From Streptomyces sp. Ru73 (lineage in GTDB: Bacteria > Actinomycetota > Actinomycetes > Streptomycetales > Streptomycetaceae), in contig NZ_PQSQ01000004.1 of assembly GCF_002920575.1 (NCBI RefSeq), positions 62,001 to 126,000 of the forward strand: a stretch of DNA of 64,000 nt, in the 5' to 3' direction. A model generated the notes under the pieces. It worked only from the letters and a program-made list of their open reading frames with translations. It ran no database searches and was not told the DNA's origin. Shown here one piece after another: positions 36,264 to 45,248 of this stretch (positions are counted from its first letter, which is position 1; each line of letters opens with the position of its first letter). The translations under genes and the position numbers were made by a program.

Positions 36264-37865
36264 ATGGCTTCCCCTTCACCCGAGCCTGCCCTCGGGGCCC
36301 CTGCCGCGCCGGCTCCGTCCGCCAAGACCAATGCGGTCGTCCTCACCCTGATGGTGGCGGTCTTCCTCTCCCTGCTCGACTCCCAGATCGTCGCCACCGC
36401 GCTGCCTCGCGTGGTCAGTGACCTGGGCGGACTCGACCAGTTCGCCTGGGTCACGACGGGCTACCTCATCGGCGGCAGCGCCGCCGTCCCGGTCTACGGA
36501 AAGCTCGGCGACCTGTTCGGACGCAAGCGCGTCTTCATGGCCTCCATCATCGTCTTCCTCGTCGGATCGGCGCTCTGCGGCATCGCCCAGACGATGGGTC
36601 AGCTCATCACCTTCCGCGTCATCCAAGGCGCGGGCAGCGGCGGCCTGTTCATCTGTGTCCTCGCCCTCATCGGCGAGATGTTCTCCCCGCGCGAAGGCGC
36701 GCGCTACTACGGCTGGTTCTCCATCACCTTCGGCGCCGCCTCGCTCGCCGGCCCCACCCTCGGCGGCGTGCTGACCGAACTCGCCAACTGGCGCTGGGTG
36801 TTCTTCGTCAATCTGCCCCTCGGCGCCGTGGTGCTGGTCGTCGTCTCTTCGATGCTGCATCTTCCCGCGCAGCCCAAGAAGAAGGCCCACATCGACTACG
36901 CCGGCGTTCTCCTCCTCGTCGTCGGGATCGTCGCCCTGAACCTGCTGACCGGCTGGGCAGGCGTCAAGTACCCCTGGAGCTCGCCGGTCATCCTCGGCCT
37001 CGCCGCCGGATCCGTCCTCGCGATCGCGCTGTTCATCCTGTCGCAGCGCCGCGCGGTGGACCCCGTCATCCCGTTGCGCCTCTTCGCCGACCAGACCTTC
37101 ACCATCGTCGTCATCCTCGGATTCATCGCCGGCTTCGTCGGCCTGGGCCTGATCAACTATCTGGTCCTGTGGCTCCAGACCGTCCTCGGCCTCGACGTGG
37201 AGAAGTCCGGCTACATCCTCACCGCGATGATGCTCGGCGTCGTGGTGACCTCGTGGGCCAGCGCCAAGATCATCGGACACACCGCTTCCTACCGCTGGTT
37301 CCCGGTGGCCAGCATGGCTGTGTTCGCCGTCGCCGCCGTGCTGTTCTCCACGGCCGGCCCCGAGACGGGCGCTGCCGTCGCCATTGCGTACGTCCTGCTC
37401 TTCGGCATCGCCGGCGGTCTCAACTCCCAGGCGCTGAGCCTCGCCGCCCGCAACACCGCGACAATGCAGGACATCGGCGCCGTGCAGGGCACCGCCACCC
37501 TCATGCGGCAGCTGGGCACCGGGCTCGGCGTCTCGTTCTTCGCCGCCCTGATGAACGCGCGCCTCGGCGCCGGACTCGAACAGCGCCTCGGTGGCGAATC
37601 CGGCGTCCGGGTCGACAAGGACGGCTCGCTCGCGCCCGAGGTACTCGGCCGCCTCTCTCACACCGTCCGCCTCGAAGTCGCCGACATCTACGCGGACTCG
37701 CTCCGTGCCGTCTTCTACGCGGTGATCCCGATCGTCCTGGTCGGGCTGGTGACCGCACTCTTCCTCAAGGACGTCAAGCTCTCCGGCGGCCGCGGCGGCG
37801 CCGGGGCCGAGGACTCCGAGATCGACGCGGCGAGCGACTCCTCTGTCGCCCGCGACGAACACTGA
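36264..37865 (+). CDS. MFS drug exporter, DHA2 (14-TMS EmrB/QacA) family
   Basis: This 533-residue transporter begins with a short cytoplasmic tail. The first helix ends LDSQIVATALPRVVSDLGG, the DHA2 motif D/motif 1 region, followed by GKLGDLFGRKRVF (motif A) and RVIQGAGSGGLF (motif C-like). Fourteen hydrophobic segments fit the DHA2 antiporter group, which expels drugs with proton antiport. It is the most probable self-resistance exporter of the cluster product. A long structured leader and inverted repeat precede it, suggesting induction separate from the SARP regulon. Confidence 0.96.
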   Translation: MASPSPEPALGAPAAPAPSAKTNAVVLTLMVAVFLSLLDSQIVATALPRVVSDLGGLDQFAWVTTGYLIGGSAAVPVYGKLGDLFGRKRVFMASIIVFLVGSALCGIAQTMGQLITFRVIQGAGSGGLFICVLALIGEMFSPREGARYYGWFSITFGAASLAGPTLGGVLTELANWRWVFFVNLPLGAVVLVVVSSMLHLPAQPKKKAHIDYAGVLLLVVGIVALNLLTGWAGVKYPWSSPVILGLAAGSVLAIALFILSQRRAVDPVIPLRLFADQTFTIVVILGFIAGFVGLGLINYLVLWLQTVLGLDVEKSGYILTAMMLGVVVTSWASAKIIGHTASYRWFPVASMAVFAVAAVLFSTAGPETGAAVAIAYVLLFGIAGGLNSQALSLAARNTATMQDIGAVQGTATLMRQLGTGLGVSFFAALMNARLGAGLEQRLGGESGVRVDKDGSLAPEVLGRLSHTVRLEVADIYADSLRAVFYAVIPIVLVGLVTALFLKDVKLSGGRGGAGAEDSEIDAASDSSVARDEH

Positions 37866-37938
37866 CCCACCCCTCTCCCCCCAACGGCCTTATTCGCACG
37901 GCGTCCTGCCGTGCCCGCACATCCAAGGAGATCCACAG

Positions 37939-38787
37939 ATGATTCTGGTAACCGGCGCCACCGGCAACGTCGGCAGCGAACTCGTCACCCAGCTCGCCGC
38001 CGCAGGCGTTCCCGTACGGGCCATGACCCGTTCTCCCGAGAAGGCCCGCTTTCCCGACGGCGTGGAGGTGGTCGCCGGCGACTTCGACAAGCCCGAGACG
38101 CTCCCCGCGGCCCTGGCCGGAGCCGACCGCGTCTTCGTCGTCCCGCCGGGCTACGGCCCCGAGGGCCCGGTCCAGGAGCGCACCCTCGTCGCCGCCGCGC
38201 GTGAGGCCGGCGTCAAGCACCTGGTCAAGCTCTCCACCAGCGGTGTCGGCTTCGGCGCCACCGACCCGCTGACCTCCGGCCACCGCCAGGGTGAGCAGGT
38301 CATCCAGGAGTCCGGCCTGGAGTGGACCATCCTGCGCCCCGGCACCTTCATGGTCTACCTCTACGGCTACGCCGACACCATCAGCAAGGAGCGGACCATG
38401 TACGTGACCGAGGGCGACCCGGTCTCCGCCATGATCCACCCGCGGGACATCGCCTCCGTCGCCTTCAAGGTCCTCACCACCTCCGGACACGAGGGCCAGG
38501 CCTACACGCTCACCGGCGGCGAGGCTCTCAGCCCGCAGCGCCAGGGCGAGATCGTCGGCGCGGCCCTCGGCCAGGAGATCACCGTCGTCGAGCGCACCCA
38601 GGCCGAGACGCAGGCAGAGTTCGACCGGCTGGGCTGGGGCGGTCCCCGCCTCGAGGCCCTGCTGGAGCTCAAGCGCCAGTCGGCCGCCTGGGACTGGAAG
38701 ATCTCCGACGCCGTCGAGCAGATCACTGGAAAGGCGCCGTTGACCCTGCGCGACTGGGTCGACGAGCACATCCACATCTTCGGCTGA
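37939..38787 (+). CDS. NmrA-like NAD(P)-binding reductase
   Basis: The 282-residue atypical SDR has ILVTGATGNVGSELVTQLAAAG at the N-terminus and no classical YxxxK site in the expected place. It contains an NmrA-like segment KHLVKLSTSGVGF. Members bind NAD(P)H and act as reductases, isomerases or redox sensors. AAGGAG precedes ATG 37939. It follows the exporter by 73 bp and precedes a strong palindromic terminator, so exporter and reductase probably form one transcript. Confidence 0.85.
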   Translation: MILVTGATGNVGSELVTQLAAAGVPVRAMTRSPEKARFPDGVEVVAGDFDKPETLPAALAGADRVFVVPPGYGPEGPVQERTLVAAAREAGVKHLVKLSTSGVGFGATDPLTSGHRQGEQVIQESGLEWTILRPGTFMVYLYGYADTISKERTMYVTEGDPVSAMIHPRDIASVAFKVLTTSGHEGQAYTLTGGEALSPQRQGEIVGAALGQEITVVERTQAETQAEFDRLGWGGPRLEALLELKRQSAAWDWKISDAVEQITGKAPLTLRDWVDEHIHIFG

Positions 38788-38802
38788 GCCGGTCCGCACA
38801 CC

Positions 38803-38850
38803 GCACGGGGCCGGCGTGCCCGGGACGTCCCGGGCACGCCGGCCCCGTGC
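38803..38850. terminator. 48-bp perfect palindrome, bidirectional-type terminator
   Basis: A perfect 48-bp palindrome starts GCACGGGGCCGGCGTGCCCG, 15 bp after the NmrA-like stop. It separates the tailoring and export genes from the deoxysugar operon. Confidence 0.88.
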
Positions 38851-38891
38851 CTTGCGGCCTCTTCGGCGGGTCCAGCTGGACACCAGGACCC

Positions 38892-38908
38892 TTCGAGAGG
38901 GCCTCTCC
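38892..38908 (+). promoter_or_regulatory. Weak SARP-box candidate before the deoxysugar operon
   Basis: TTCGAG (38892) is followed 11 bp later by CTCTCC (38903), a partial match to the cluster motif. It lies between the palindromic terminator and the first deoxysugar gene. Confidence 0.45.
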
Positions 38909-38959
38909 ATGCTGAGACACACAGCGCAAGGTCCGTCCACGCAGTGGGGAGTACGACAC

Positions 38960-39958
38960 ATGACCGGCAGCCCGCTCCACACCCGGCTGGGCCGTACGGG
39001 GCTGGAGATCAGCAAGCTCGCCTTCGGTACCGTCAACTTCGGTGGCCGGCTGGACGAGCCCGGCGCGCATCGGCTGCTCGACCACGCGGTCGCGCGGGGT
39101 GTCACCTTTCTCGACACCGCCAACACCTATGGCTGGCGCGTCCACAAGGGCTACGCCGAGGAACTCATCGGCAGCTGGCTCAACACCGGCCCCTCCCGGC
39201 GGGACGAGGTCGTCCTCGCGACCAAGGTGGGCGACCCCATGGGCGAGGGGCCCAACCGGGCGGGCCTGTCCACCCGGCACATCATCTCCGCCTGCGAGGC
39301 CTCGCTGAGGCGGCTCGGTACCGACTGGATCGACCTGTACCAGATCCACCACCTGGACCGGAGCGTGCGCTGGGACGAGGTCTGGCAGGCCATGGAAATC
39401 CTGGTGGCCCAGGGCAAGGTCCGCTACGTCGGCTCATCGAACTTCGCCGGCTGGGACATTGCCTCCGCACAGGAGGCCGCCCGGCAGCGCCACTTCCTCG
39501 GCCTCGCCTCCGAGCAGTGTGTGTACAACCTCGTGACCCGCCACGCGGAGCTCGAAGTGATCCCCGCAGCGCAGGCCTACGGACTCGGCGTCCTCGTCTG
39601 GTCGCCGCTGCACGGCGGCCTGCTCAGCGGCGTCCTGCGCAAGCTGCGGGAGAACACCGCGGTCAAGTCGGGCCAGGGACGTGCGAGGGAGGCCCTGGAG
39701 CGCCACCGCCAAGCGATCGAGGCGTACGAGAAGTTCTGCGCCGACCTCGGCCGTGATCCCGCAGAGGTCGGTATGGCCTGGGCCCTGTCACGTCCCGGTG
39801 TGACCGGGCTTGTCATCGGTCCCCGGACCGAAGCACACATCGACGGCGCCCTCGCCGCGCTGGACTCGCCACTGCCCCAGGACGTACTGGACCTGCTCGA
39901 CCGTCTCTTCCCTCCGGTCGGCCGCGGCGGACCGGCGCCCGACGCCTGGCTCTCCTGA
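38960..39958 (+). CDS. Aldo/keto reductase for deoxysugar formation (NDP-hexose 2,3-enoyl or 3-keto reductase)
   Basis: The 332-residue AKR has the family opening RLGRTGLEISKLAFGTVNFGG and the catalytic region FLDTANTYGW (Asp and Tyr), with Lys in VLATKVG and His in DLYQIHHLD. Cofactor contacts lie in the C-terminal part (VIGPRTEAHIDGAL). Its relatives (EryBII, TylC1 and AveBVIII-type AKRs) reduce the keto/enone product of the 2,3-dehydratase on the way to 2-deoxy sugars. ATG 38960 gives the standard N-terminus; ATG 38909 would add 17 residues and overlap nothing, but seems less likely. First gene of the sugar operon. Confidence 0.9.
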   Translation: MTGSPLHTRLGRTGLEISKLAFGTVNFGGRLDEPGAHRLLDHAVARGVTFLDTANTYGWRVHKGYAEELIGSWLNTGPSRRDEVVLATKVGDPMGEGPNRAGLSTRHIISACEASLRRLGTDWIDLYQIHHLDRSVRWDEVWQAMEILVAQGKVRYVGSSNFAGWDIASAQEAARQRHFLGLASEQCVYNLVTRHAELEVIPAAQAYGLGVLVWSPLHGGLLSGVLRKLRENTAVKSGQGRAREALERHRQAIEAYEKFCADLGRDPAEVGMAWALSRPGVTGLVIGPRTEAHIDGALAALDSPLPQDVLDLLDRLFPPVGRGGPAPDAWLS

Positions 39959-39985
39959 CTCACCGACGAAAGGACCTGCCCTCTC

Positions 39986-40762
39986 ATGGCCAAGGACGGA
40001 TTCACCGACCCGCGCATCGTTCCCCACGAGTCGGACCAGGAACGCGAGGCGCGGGAACGGCTGACGAAGCTTCTCGTCGAGAGCCCCATCCCGCCCGAGT
40101 ACCTGATCGACAACCTGCCCGTCTACATGCGCCGCCACCAGCTCGCCGACCTGCTCTCCATGGACGCGCTGTACCGAATGCTGCCCGAAGTCCCGGGCGT
40201 CATCATGGAGTTCGGTGTACTGCACGGCCGTCACCTGACCACGCTCACCGCCCTGCGGAGCATCTACGAGCCGTACAACTCGCTGCGCCGGATCGTCGGC
40301 TTCGACACCTTCACCGGTTTCCCCGCGGACATCCAGGACGTCGACAAGGTCAGCACCAGTGCCGTCCCCGGCCGTTTCGCGACACCGGAGGGTGAGGTCG
40401 ACCACCTGCGCGAGGTCCTCGCGGCCCACGAAGTGTCCGAACCGTTCGGGCACACGCAGCGGTCCTTCGTCGTCCAGGGGGACGTCCGCGAGACCGTTCC
40501 GCAGTACCTGGAGGAGAACCCGGAGACGGTCATCGCCCTGGCCTACTTCGACCTGGACCTCTACCAGCCCACCAAGGAACTCCTCGACGCGATCCGGCCG
40601 CACCTGACCAAGGGCAGCATCCTCGCGTTCGATGAGCTCGCCCACCCGAAGTGGCCGGGCGAGACCACGGCCCTGCGCGAGGTTTTCGGCCTCGACCACG
40701 CCCCGCTCCGCCAGCTGCCGGGCCGCGAGCCGCCGGTCATCTACATGAAGTGGGGCGAGTGA
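39986..40762 (+). CDS. TylF/MycF-type sugar O-methyltransferase
   Basis: The 258-residue SAM-dependent enzyme belongs to the macrocin O-methyltransferase family, which methylates sugar hydroxyls using a metal ion. Visible features are GVIMEFGVLHGRHLTTLTAL (SAM site) near residue 72, FDTFTGFP, and the metal-binding AYFDLDLYQPTKELLDAI segment. It predicts an O-methyl group on the deoxysugar. AAGGAC precedes ATG 39986, and the gene follows the AKR by 27 bp. Confidence 0.94.
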   Translation: MAKDGFTDPRIVPHESDQEREARERLTKLLVESPIPPEYLIDNLPVYMRRHQLADLLSMDALYRMLPEVPGVIMEFGVLHGRHLTTLTALRSIYEPYNSLRRIVGFDTFTGFPADIQDVDKVSTSAVPGRFATPEGEVDHLREVLAAHEVSEPFGHTQRSFVVQGDVRETVPQYLEENPETVIALAYFDLDLYQPTKELLDAIRPHLTKGSILAFDELAHPKWPGETTALREVFGLDHAPLRQLPGREPPVIYMKWGE

Positions 40763-40787
40763 GCGGACGACGGACGAGGACGAGCCG

Positions 40788-42173
40788 ATGCCGACCACTT
40801 CAACGCTCAGCGCACGTCAGGATGTCGGGCTGCCGGCCCGGCTGGCCCGGTCCGCGGCCACCGGCGGTACCGGATGCCGGATGTCCCTCACCGACTTCAC
40901 GGGCTGGCTCACGCACCGGACCACGGTGAACCGGTTCCGGGTGGAACGGATCCCGTTCGCCGACATGGACGCCTGGTCGTTCCACCCGGAGACCGGGAAC
41001 CTGGTCCATGACACGGGCCGGTTCTTCAGCGTCGAAGGCCTGCACGTCACAGTGGGGGAGGGCCCCTTCCCCGAGTGGCAGCAGCCGATCATCAACCAGC
41101 CCGAGATCGGCATTCTCGGCATCCTCGCCAAGGAGTTCGACGGCGTCCTGCACTTCCTCATGCAGGCCAAGATGGAGCCCGGTAACACCAACCTGGTCCA
41201 GCTGTCGCCGACGGTGCAGGCCACCCGCAGCAACTACACCAAGGCGCACAAGGGCGCCGATGTGAAGTACCTCCAGTACTTCACGGGCGCGGCCGACGCG
41301 ACCGTGCTGGTCGACGTGTTGCAGTCCGAGCACGGGGCCTGGTTCTACCGCAAGTTCAACCGCAACGTGGTGGTCGAGACGACGCAGGACGTCGCGGTCG
41401 ACGACGACTTCTGCTGGCTGACGCTCGGACAGATCGGTGAGCTGCTGCGTCGCGACGACGTGGTCAACATGGACTCGCGTACCGTACTCGCCTGCCTTCC
41501 CGTCCCCTTCGAAGAGCCCGGTGCCCTGCACTCCGATGCCGAGCTGCTGTCGTGGTACGCGGCGGAGCGGTCCCGTCACTCGGTCGACGTCCGCCGGATC
41601 CCGCTGGCCGGTGTGACCGGCTGGCGGCGCGGCACGGACTCCATGGACCACGACCTCGGCTGGTACTTCCGGGTGGTCGCGGTGCGGGTCCAGGCGTCCA
41701 ACCGCGAAGTCGGCGCGTGGACACAGCCACTTTTCGAACCCCGGGACTCCGGCGTCATCGCCTTCCTCACCCGGAAGATCGGTGGCGTCCCCCATCTGCT
41801 CGCACACGCCCGGGTCGAGGCCGGCTTCATCGACTCCATCGAGCTGGCGCCGACCGTTCAGTACACACCACGGCACTACGCACACCTCACGGGGGACGCC
41901 CGGCCCCCGTTCCTGGACATGGTGCTCGCGGCGAGGCCCGACCGGATCCGCTACGAGGCCGTGCACTCGGAGGAAGGCGGCCGCTTCCTCAACGCGCAGG
42001 CGCGCTATCTGATCGTCGAGGCCGACGAGACCGAGGCGCCCGACGAGCCGCCGCCGGGCTACCGGTGGCTCACGGCCGGACAGCTGAACACGTTGCTGCG
42101 GTACGGCCGCTACGTGAACGTGCAGGCCCGCACGCTCATGGCGCTGCTCAATTCCCACGCCGCCGAGTTGTGA
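40788..42173 (+). CDS. NDP-hexose 2,3-dehydratase
   Basis: The 461-residue protein has the internal duplication of this family. Each half contains a QPIINQPEIGILGILAKE-like segment (the second reads TQPLFEPRDSGVIAFLTRK) and an LVQLSPTVQATRSNY-like segment (second SIELAPTVQYTPRHY). It removes water from dTDP-4-keto-6-deoxyglucose to start C2 deoxygenation. This step commits the sugar to the 2,6-dideoxy series. Length and motifs are normal. Confidence 0.96.
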   Translation: MPTTSTLSARQDVGLPARLARSAATGGTGCRMSLTDFTGWLTHRTTVNRFRVERIPFADMDAWSFHPETGNLVHDTGRFFSVEGLHVTVGEGPFPEWQQPIINQPEIGILGILAKEFDGVLHFLMQAKMEPGNTNLVQLSPTVQATRSNYTKAHKGADVKYLQYFTGAADATVLVDVLQSEHGAWFYRKFNRNVVVETTQDVAVDDDFCWLTLGQIGELLRRDDVVNMDSRTVLACLPVPFEEPGALHSDAELLSWYAAERSRHSVDVRRIPLAGVTGWRRGTDSMDHDLGWYFRVVAVRVQASNREVGAWTQPLFEPRDSGVIAFLTRKIGGVPHLLAHARVEAGFIDSIELAPTVQYTPRHYAHLTGDARPPFLDMVLAARPDRIRYEAVHSEEGGRFLNAQARYLIVEADETEAPDEPPPGYRWLTAGQLNTLLRYGRYVNVQARTLMALLNSHAAEL

Positions 42174-42192
42174 CGACCCAGGGAACCCACTG

Positions 42193-42822
42193 ATGACGAC
42201 CCAACAGACCGATAAGACAGCCACCGCGACCGCCCGGGAACTCGCCGTCGAGGGCGCCTACGAGTTCACCCCCAAGGTGTTCCCCGACGACCGGGGGCTG
42301 TTCGTGGCCACGTACCAGCGACCGTTGTTCAGCGATGCGACCGGCCATCCCTTCCCCGTCTTCCAGGCCAGTCAGAGCCACTCCCGCCGGGGTGTGGTCC
42401 GGGGGGTGCACTTCACCTCGACGCCGCCGGGCACGGCCAAGCACGTCTACTGCGCGCGGGGCCGGGCGCTCGACCTGGTCGTCGACCTCCGCGTCGGCTC
42501 GCCGACCTTCGGCCAGTGGGACTCGGTCCTGCTCGACCAGGAGCACTTCCGTTCGACGTACCTGCCCGTCGGGGTGGGGCATGCGTTCGTCGCGCTCGAG
42601 GACGACACCGCAATGGTGTACCTGATGTCCGGGCCTTTCGTGGCGGAGAACGAGCACGCCGTGTCCCCGCTGGACCCCGCACTCGGACTGCCCGTCACAC
42701 TGGACGGCGTCGAGCCGGTCCTGTCCGACCGTGACACGGTGGCCCCCACTCTGGCCCAGGCCCGCGAACTGGGCATCCTGCCGGACTACCGGACCAGTCT
42801 CGCGCTCGAGGCAGCGCTGTGA
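42193..42822 (+). CDS. dTDP-4-keto-6-deoxyhexose 3,5-epimerase (RmlC-like)
   Basis: The 209-residue cupin-fold epimerase has FPDDRGLFVATYQRPLF near the N-terminus, SRRGVVRGVHFTSTPPG (catalytic His), and the later GVGHAFVALEDDTAMVYLMSG. Members epimerise C5, or C3 and C5, giving L-sugars. Its presence suggests an L-configured deoxysugar. The stop overlaps the GTG of the ketoreductase gene, so the two are coupled. Confidence 0.93.
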   Translation: MTTQQTDKTATATARELAVEGAYEFTPKVFPDDRGLFVATYQRPLFSDATGHPFPVFQASQSHSRRGVVRGVHFTSTPPGTAKHVYCARGRALDLVVDLRVGSPTFGQWDSVLLDQEHFRSTYLPVGVGHAFVALEDDTAMVYLMSGPFVAENEHAVSPLDPALGLPVTLDGVEPVLSDRDTVAPTLAQARELGILPDYRTSLALEAAL

Positions 42823-43826
42823 CGGCCCCCGCCGCCCGGCCGCTCGTCGTCGTCCTCGGCGCCTCCGGCTATCTGGGCACCGCCGTCACCCGCGAACTCG
42901 CCGCCAGGGACGTCCGGCTGCGTCTGGTGTCCCGTCGCCCCGCGGCCGTACCCGAAGGCGCCCGCGCCGTGGTGGAGTCGGTGACGGCCGACCTCACTCA
43001 CCCGGAGCAGCTCGCCGCCGCCGTCGAGGAAGCGGACGCGATCGTCCACCTGGTCGCGCGGATCGCCGGCGCGACCTCGTGGCGTGCCGCGGGCGGCGAC
43101 CCACTGATCGAGCGGGTCAACGTCGGTCTGGTGCACGACCTCGTCGACGTGCTGCGGGAGAGCGCCGTGCCGGGCCGGCGCCCCGCCGTGCTGTTCGCCG
43201 GATCAGTGGCGTCGGTCGGCGTCCCCGGAACGTTCCGCATCGACGGTTCGGAGCCGGACGCCCCCAGGAGCGCCTACCCCCGGCAGAAGCTGGAGGCCGA
43301 ATTCGCTCTCAAGGCCGCCCACGACGAAGGCCTGCTCCGGGCCGTCTCCCTGCGGATGCCGACCATCTTCGGTCCGGGCCCGCAGGAGACCGCAGCCGAC
43401 CGCGGTGTGGTGATCACCATGATCCGGCGCGCTCTGGAGGGCCGCCGCCTTGAGCTGTGGGACCGCACCGTGCGCCGGGAGATGATCCATGTGACGGATG
43501 TGGCCCGGGCCTTCGCCGCCGCCCTCGATCACGCCGACGCGCTCGGCGGCCGCCACTGGGTCATCGGTACCGGACGCAGCGAGCCGCTCGGCGACATGTT
43601 CACGACGATCGCCGCAGCCGTGGCGGACCACACCGGGGCGGCTCGCGTACCGGTCGTCGAGGTCCCGCCGCCGGCCGAGGCCGAGGCCACCGACCTGCAG
43701 AGTATGGAGGTCGACTCCTCCGCCTTCACCCGGATCACCGGCTGGCAGCCGGTGGCGGACCGGTCCGCCGCGCTGCGCGCGCTGGTCGCCGAAGTGGCCG
43801 CCCGCACCGCACCGAGCCGGGTGTGA
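42819..43826 (+). CDS. NAD-dependent epimerase/dehydratase-type 4-ketoreductase
   Basis: This 335-residue extended SDR has VVLGASGYLGTAVTRELA at the N-terminus and a YPRQK catalytic site (AYPRQKLEAEF). It matches sugar 4-ketoreductases that complete dTDP-deoxysugars by setting the C4 hydroxyl. GTG 42819 overlaps the preceding stop by four bases. No aminotransferase or C-methyltransferase is present in the operon, so the sugar should be neutral and lack a C-methyl branch. Confidence 0.9.
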   Translation: MTAPAARPLVVVLGASGYLGTAVTRELAARDVRLRLVSRRPAAVPEGARAVVESVTADLTHPEQLAAAVEEADAIVHLVARIAGATSWRAAGGDPLIERVNVGLVHDLVDVLRESAVPGRRPAVLFAGSVASVGVPGTFRIDGSEPDAPRSAYPRQKLEAEFALKAAHDEGLLRAVSLRMPTIFGPGPQETAADRGVVITMIRRALEGRRLELWDRTVRREMIHVTDVARAFAAALDHADALGGRHWVIGTGRSEPLGDMFTTIAAAVADHTGAARVPVVEVPPPAEAEATDLQSMEVDSSAFTRITGWQPVADRSAALRALVAEVAARTAPSRV

Positions 43827-43937
43827 GGGGGTTCCGCCGCGCTGGGCCGGGCACGGCACACACCCTCTCCGGAAGACACCACGCATTCGACGGGACCCAC
43901 TGATGGCCGATCGGGCCGTTACATCGAGAGGTTGATC

Positions 43938-45188
43938 ATGCGAGTACTCCTGGCCTGCGTCGGCATCAAGACGCACTTCTACAAGGTGGTCACCACCGCC
44001 TGGGCATTGCAGAACGCGGGGCACGAGGTACTGGTCGCCAGTCACCCGGTGCTGGTCGACGACATCGTCCAGGCCGGCCTGCCCGCCGTCGCGGTCGGCA
44101 CCGACCACACCATGTTCGCCCCCTCCCCGTCCGGCGCTACCTCGTACAGCCGTGAGTGGGACTTCACCTTCTCCACCCCGGAGACCCTGACCTGGGACTA
44201 CCTGCACGAACTGCACGAAGCGCTGGTCGGCCGGTTCCACACCACACTGAACAACGACAGCTTCGTGGCCGGGATGGTGGACTTCGCCCACAAGTGGCAG
44301 CCCGACCTGGTGCTGTGGGAGCTGGGGACCTACGCCGGTGCCGTCGCCGCGCGGGCCGTCGGCGCCGCTCATGCCCGCATCGTCTGGGGCCAGGACGTGA
44401 CGATGCGGGCCAGGGAGGAGTTCCTCCGGCTCGACCGCGCGCGCCCGGCGTCCCGGCGGAGCGACCCGCTCGCAGACTGGCTGGGCGGGGTCGCCGCCCG
44501 CTTCGGCGACACGTTCGACGAGGAACTCGTCACCGGCCAATGGACGGTGGACCTGCTGCCCGAGAGCGCTCGGCTGGAGTCCAGCCTCAAGATCGTGCCC
44601 AGCCGGTACGTGCCGTACAACGGTCCCTCGGTGGTGCCGGACTGGGTGTACGAGGCCCCCGCGCGCCCCCGAGTCTGTCTCACCCTCGGCGTGGCGGGGC
44701 GGGAGCGCGGCCTCGACTACGTCTCACAGGCCGATCTGCTCGATGCCGTCGCCGACCTCGACATCGAGATCATCGCCACGATGGACAGCCTGCAACGTGA
44801 GAACCTGCGGCAGGTCCCGGACAACGCCCGGCTGGTCGATTTCATCCCGCTGCAGGCGCTGCTGCCGAGCTGCTCCGCCATCGTTCACCACGGCGGATCG
44901 GGCACCTGGGGCACGGCCATGCTGTGCGGCGTCCCGCAGATCGTGATCGCCGCCACTTGGGACACGCCGGTCAAGGGACAGCACCTGGAGCGTGTCGGCG
45001 CCGGATTCTCCATCCCGGCGGGGGAGCTGAAGCCGGACCGACTGCGCGAGAAGCTCGTCCGGGTCCTGGAAGAGCCGTCGTTCCGCGAAGCGGCGGCGCG
45101 CCTCCGCCAGGAGGCGCTGGTCGAGCCCTCTCCGAACGAGACCGTCCCGATCCTGGAACGTCTGACCGCTCAGCACCGCGCTCGGTGA
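43938..45188 (+). CDS. Glycosyltransferase (GT1, EryCIII/DesVII-like)
   Basis: The 416-residue GT-B enzyme has VLLACVGIKTHFYKVVTTAWALQNAGHEVLVASHP at the N-terminus, and the donor-binding motif HHGGSGTWGTAMLCGVPQ near residue 317, followed by D/Q-type residues WDTPVKGQ. It attaches the dTDP-deoxysugar to the aglycone. Some close relatives need a P450-like auxiliary protein; none is next to this gene. ATG 43938 is preferred over TTG 43932, with GAGAGG just upstream. Confidence 0.95.
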   Translation: MRVLLACVGIKTHFYKVVTTAWALQNAGHEVLVASHPVLVDDIVQAGLPAVAVGTDHTMFAPSPSGATSYSREWDFTFSTPETLTWDYLHELHEALVGRFHTTLNNDSFVAGMVDFAHKWQPDLVLWELGTYAGAVAARAVGAAHARIVWGQDVTMRAREEFLRLDRARPASRRSDPLADWLGGVAARFGDTFDEELVTGQWTVDLLPESARLESSLKIVPSRYVPYNGPSVVPDWVYEAPARPRVCLTLGVAGRERGLDYVSQADLLDAVADLDIEIIATMDSLQRENLRQVPDNARLVDFIPLQALLPSCSAIVHHGGSGTWGTAMLCGVPQIVIAATWDTPVKGQHLERVGAGFSIPAGELKPDRLREKLVRVLEEPSFREAAARLRQEALVEPSPNETVPILERLTAQHRAR

Positions 45189-45248
45189 TCCCTGAGCTTC
45201 TCCCACCCACCCTGCCGGCGTAGCGCCGCAGACCCACGGAGTGAACAC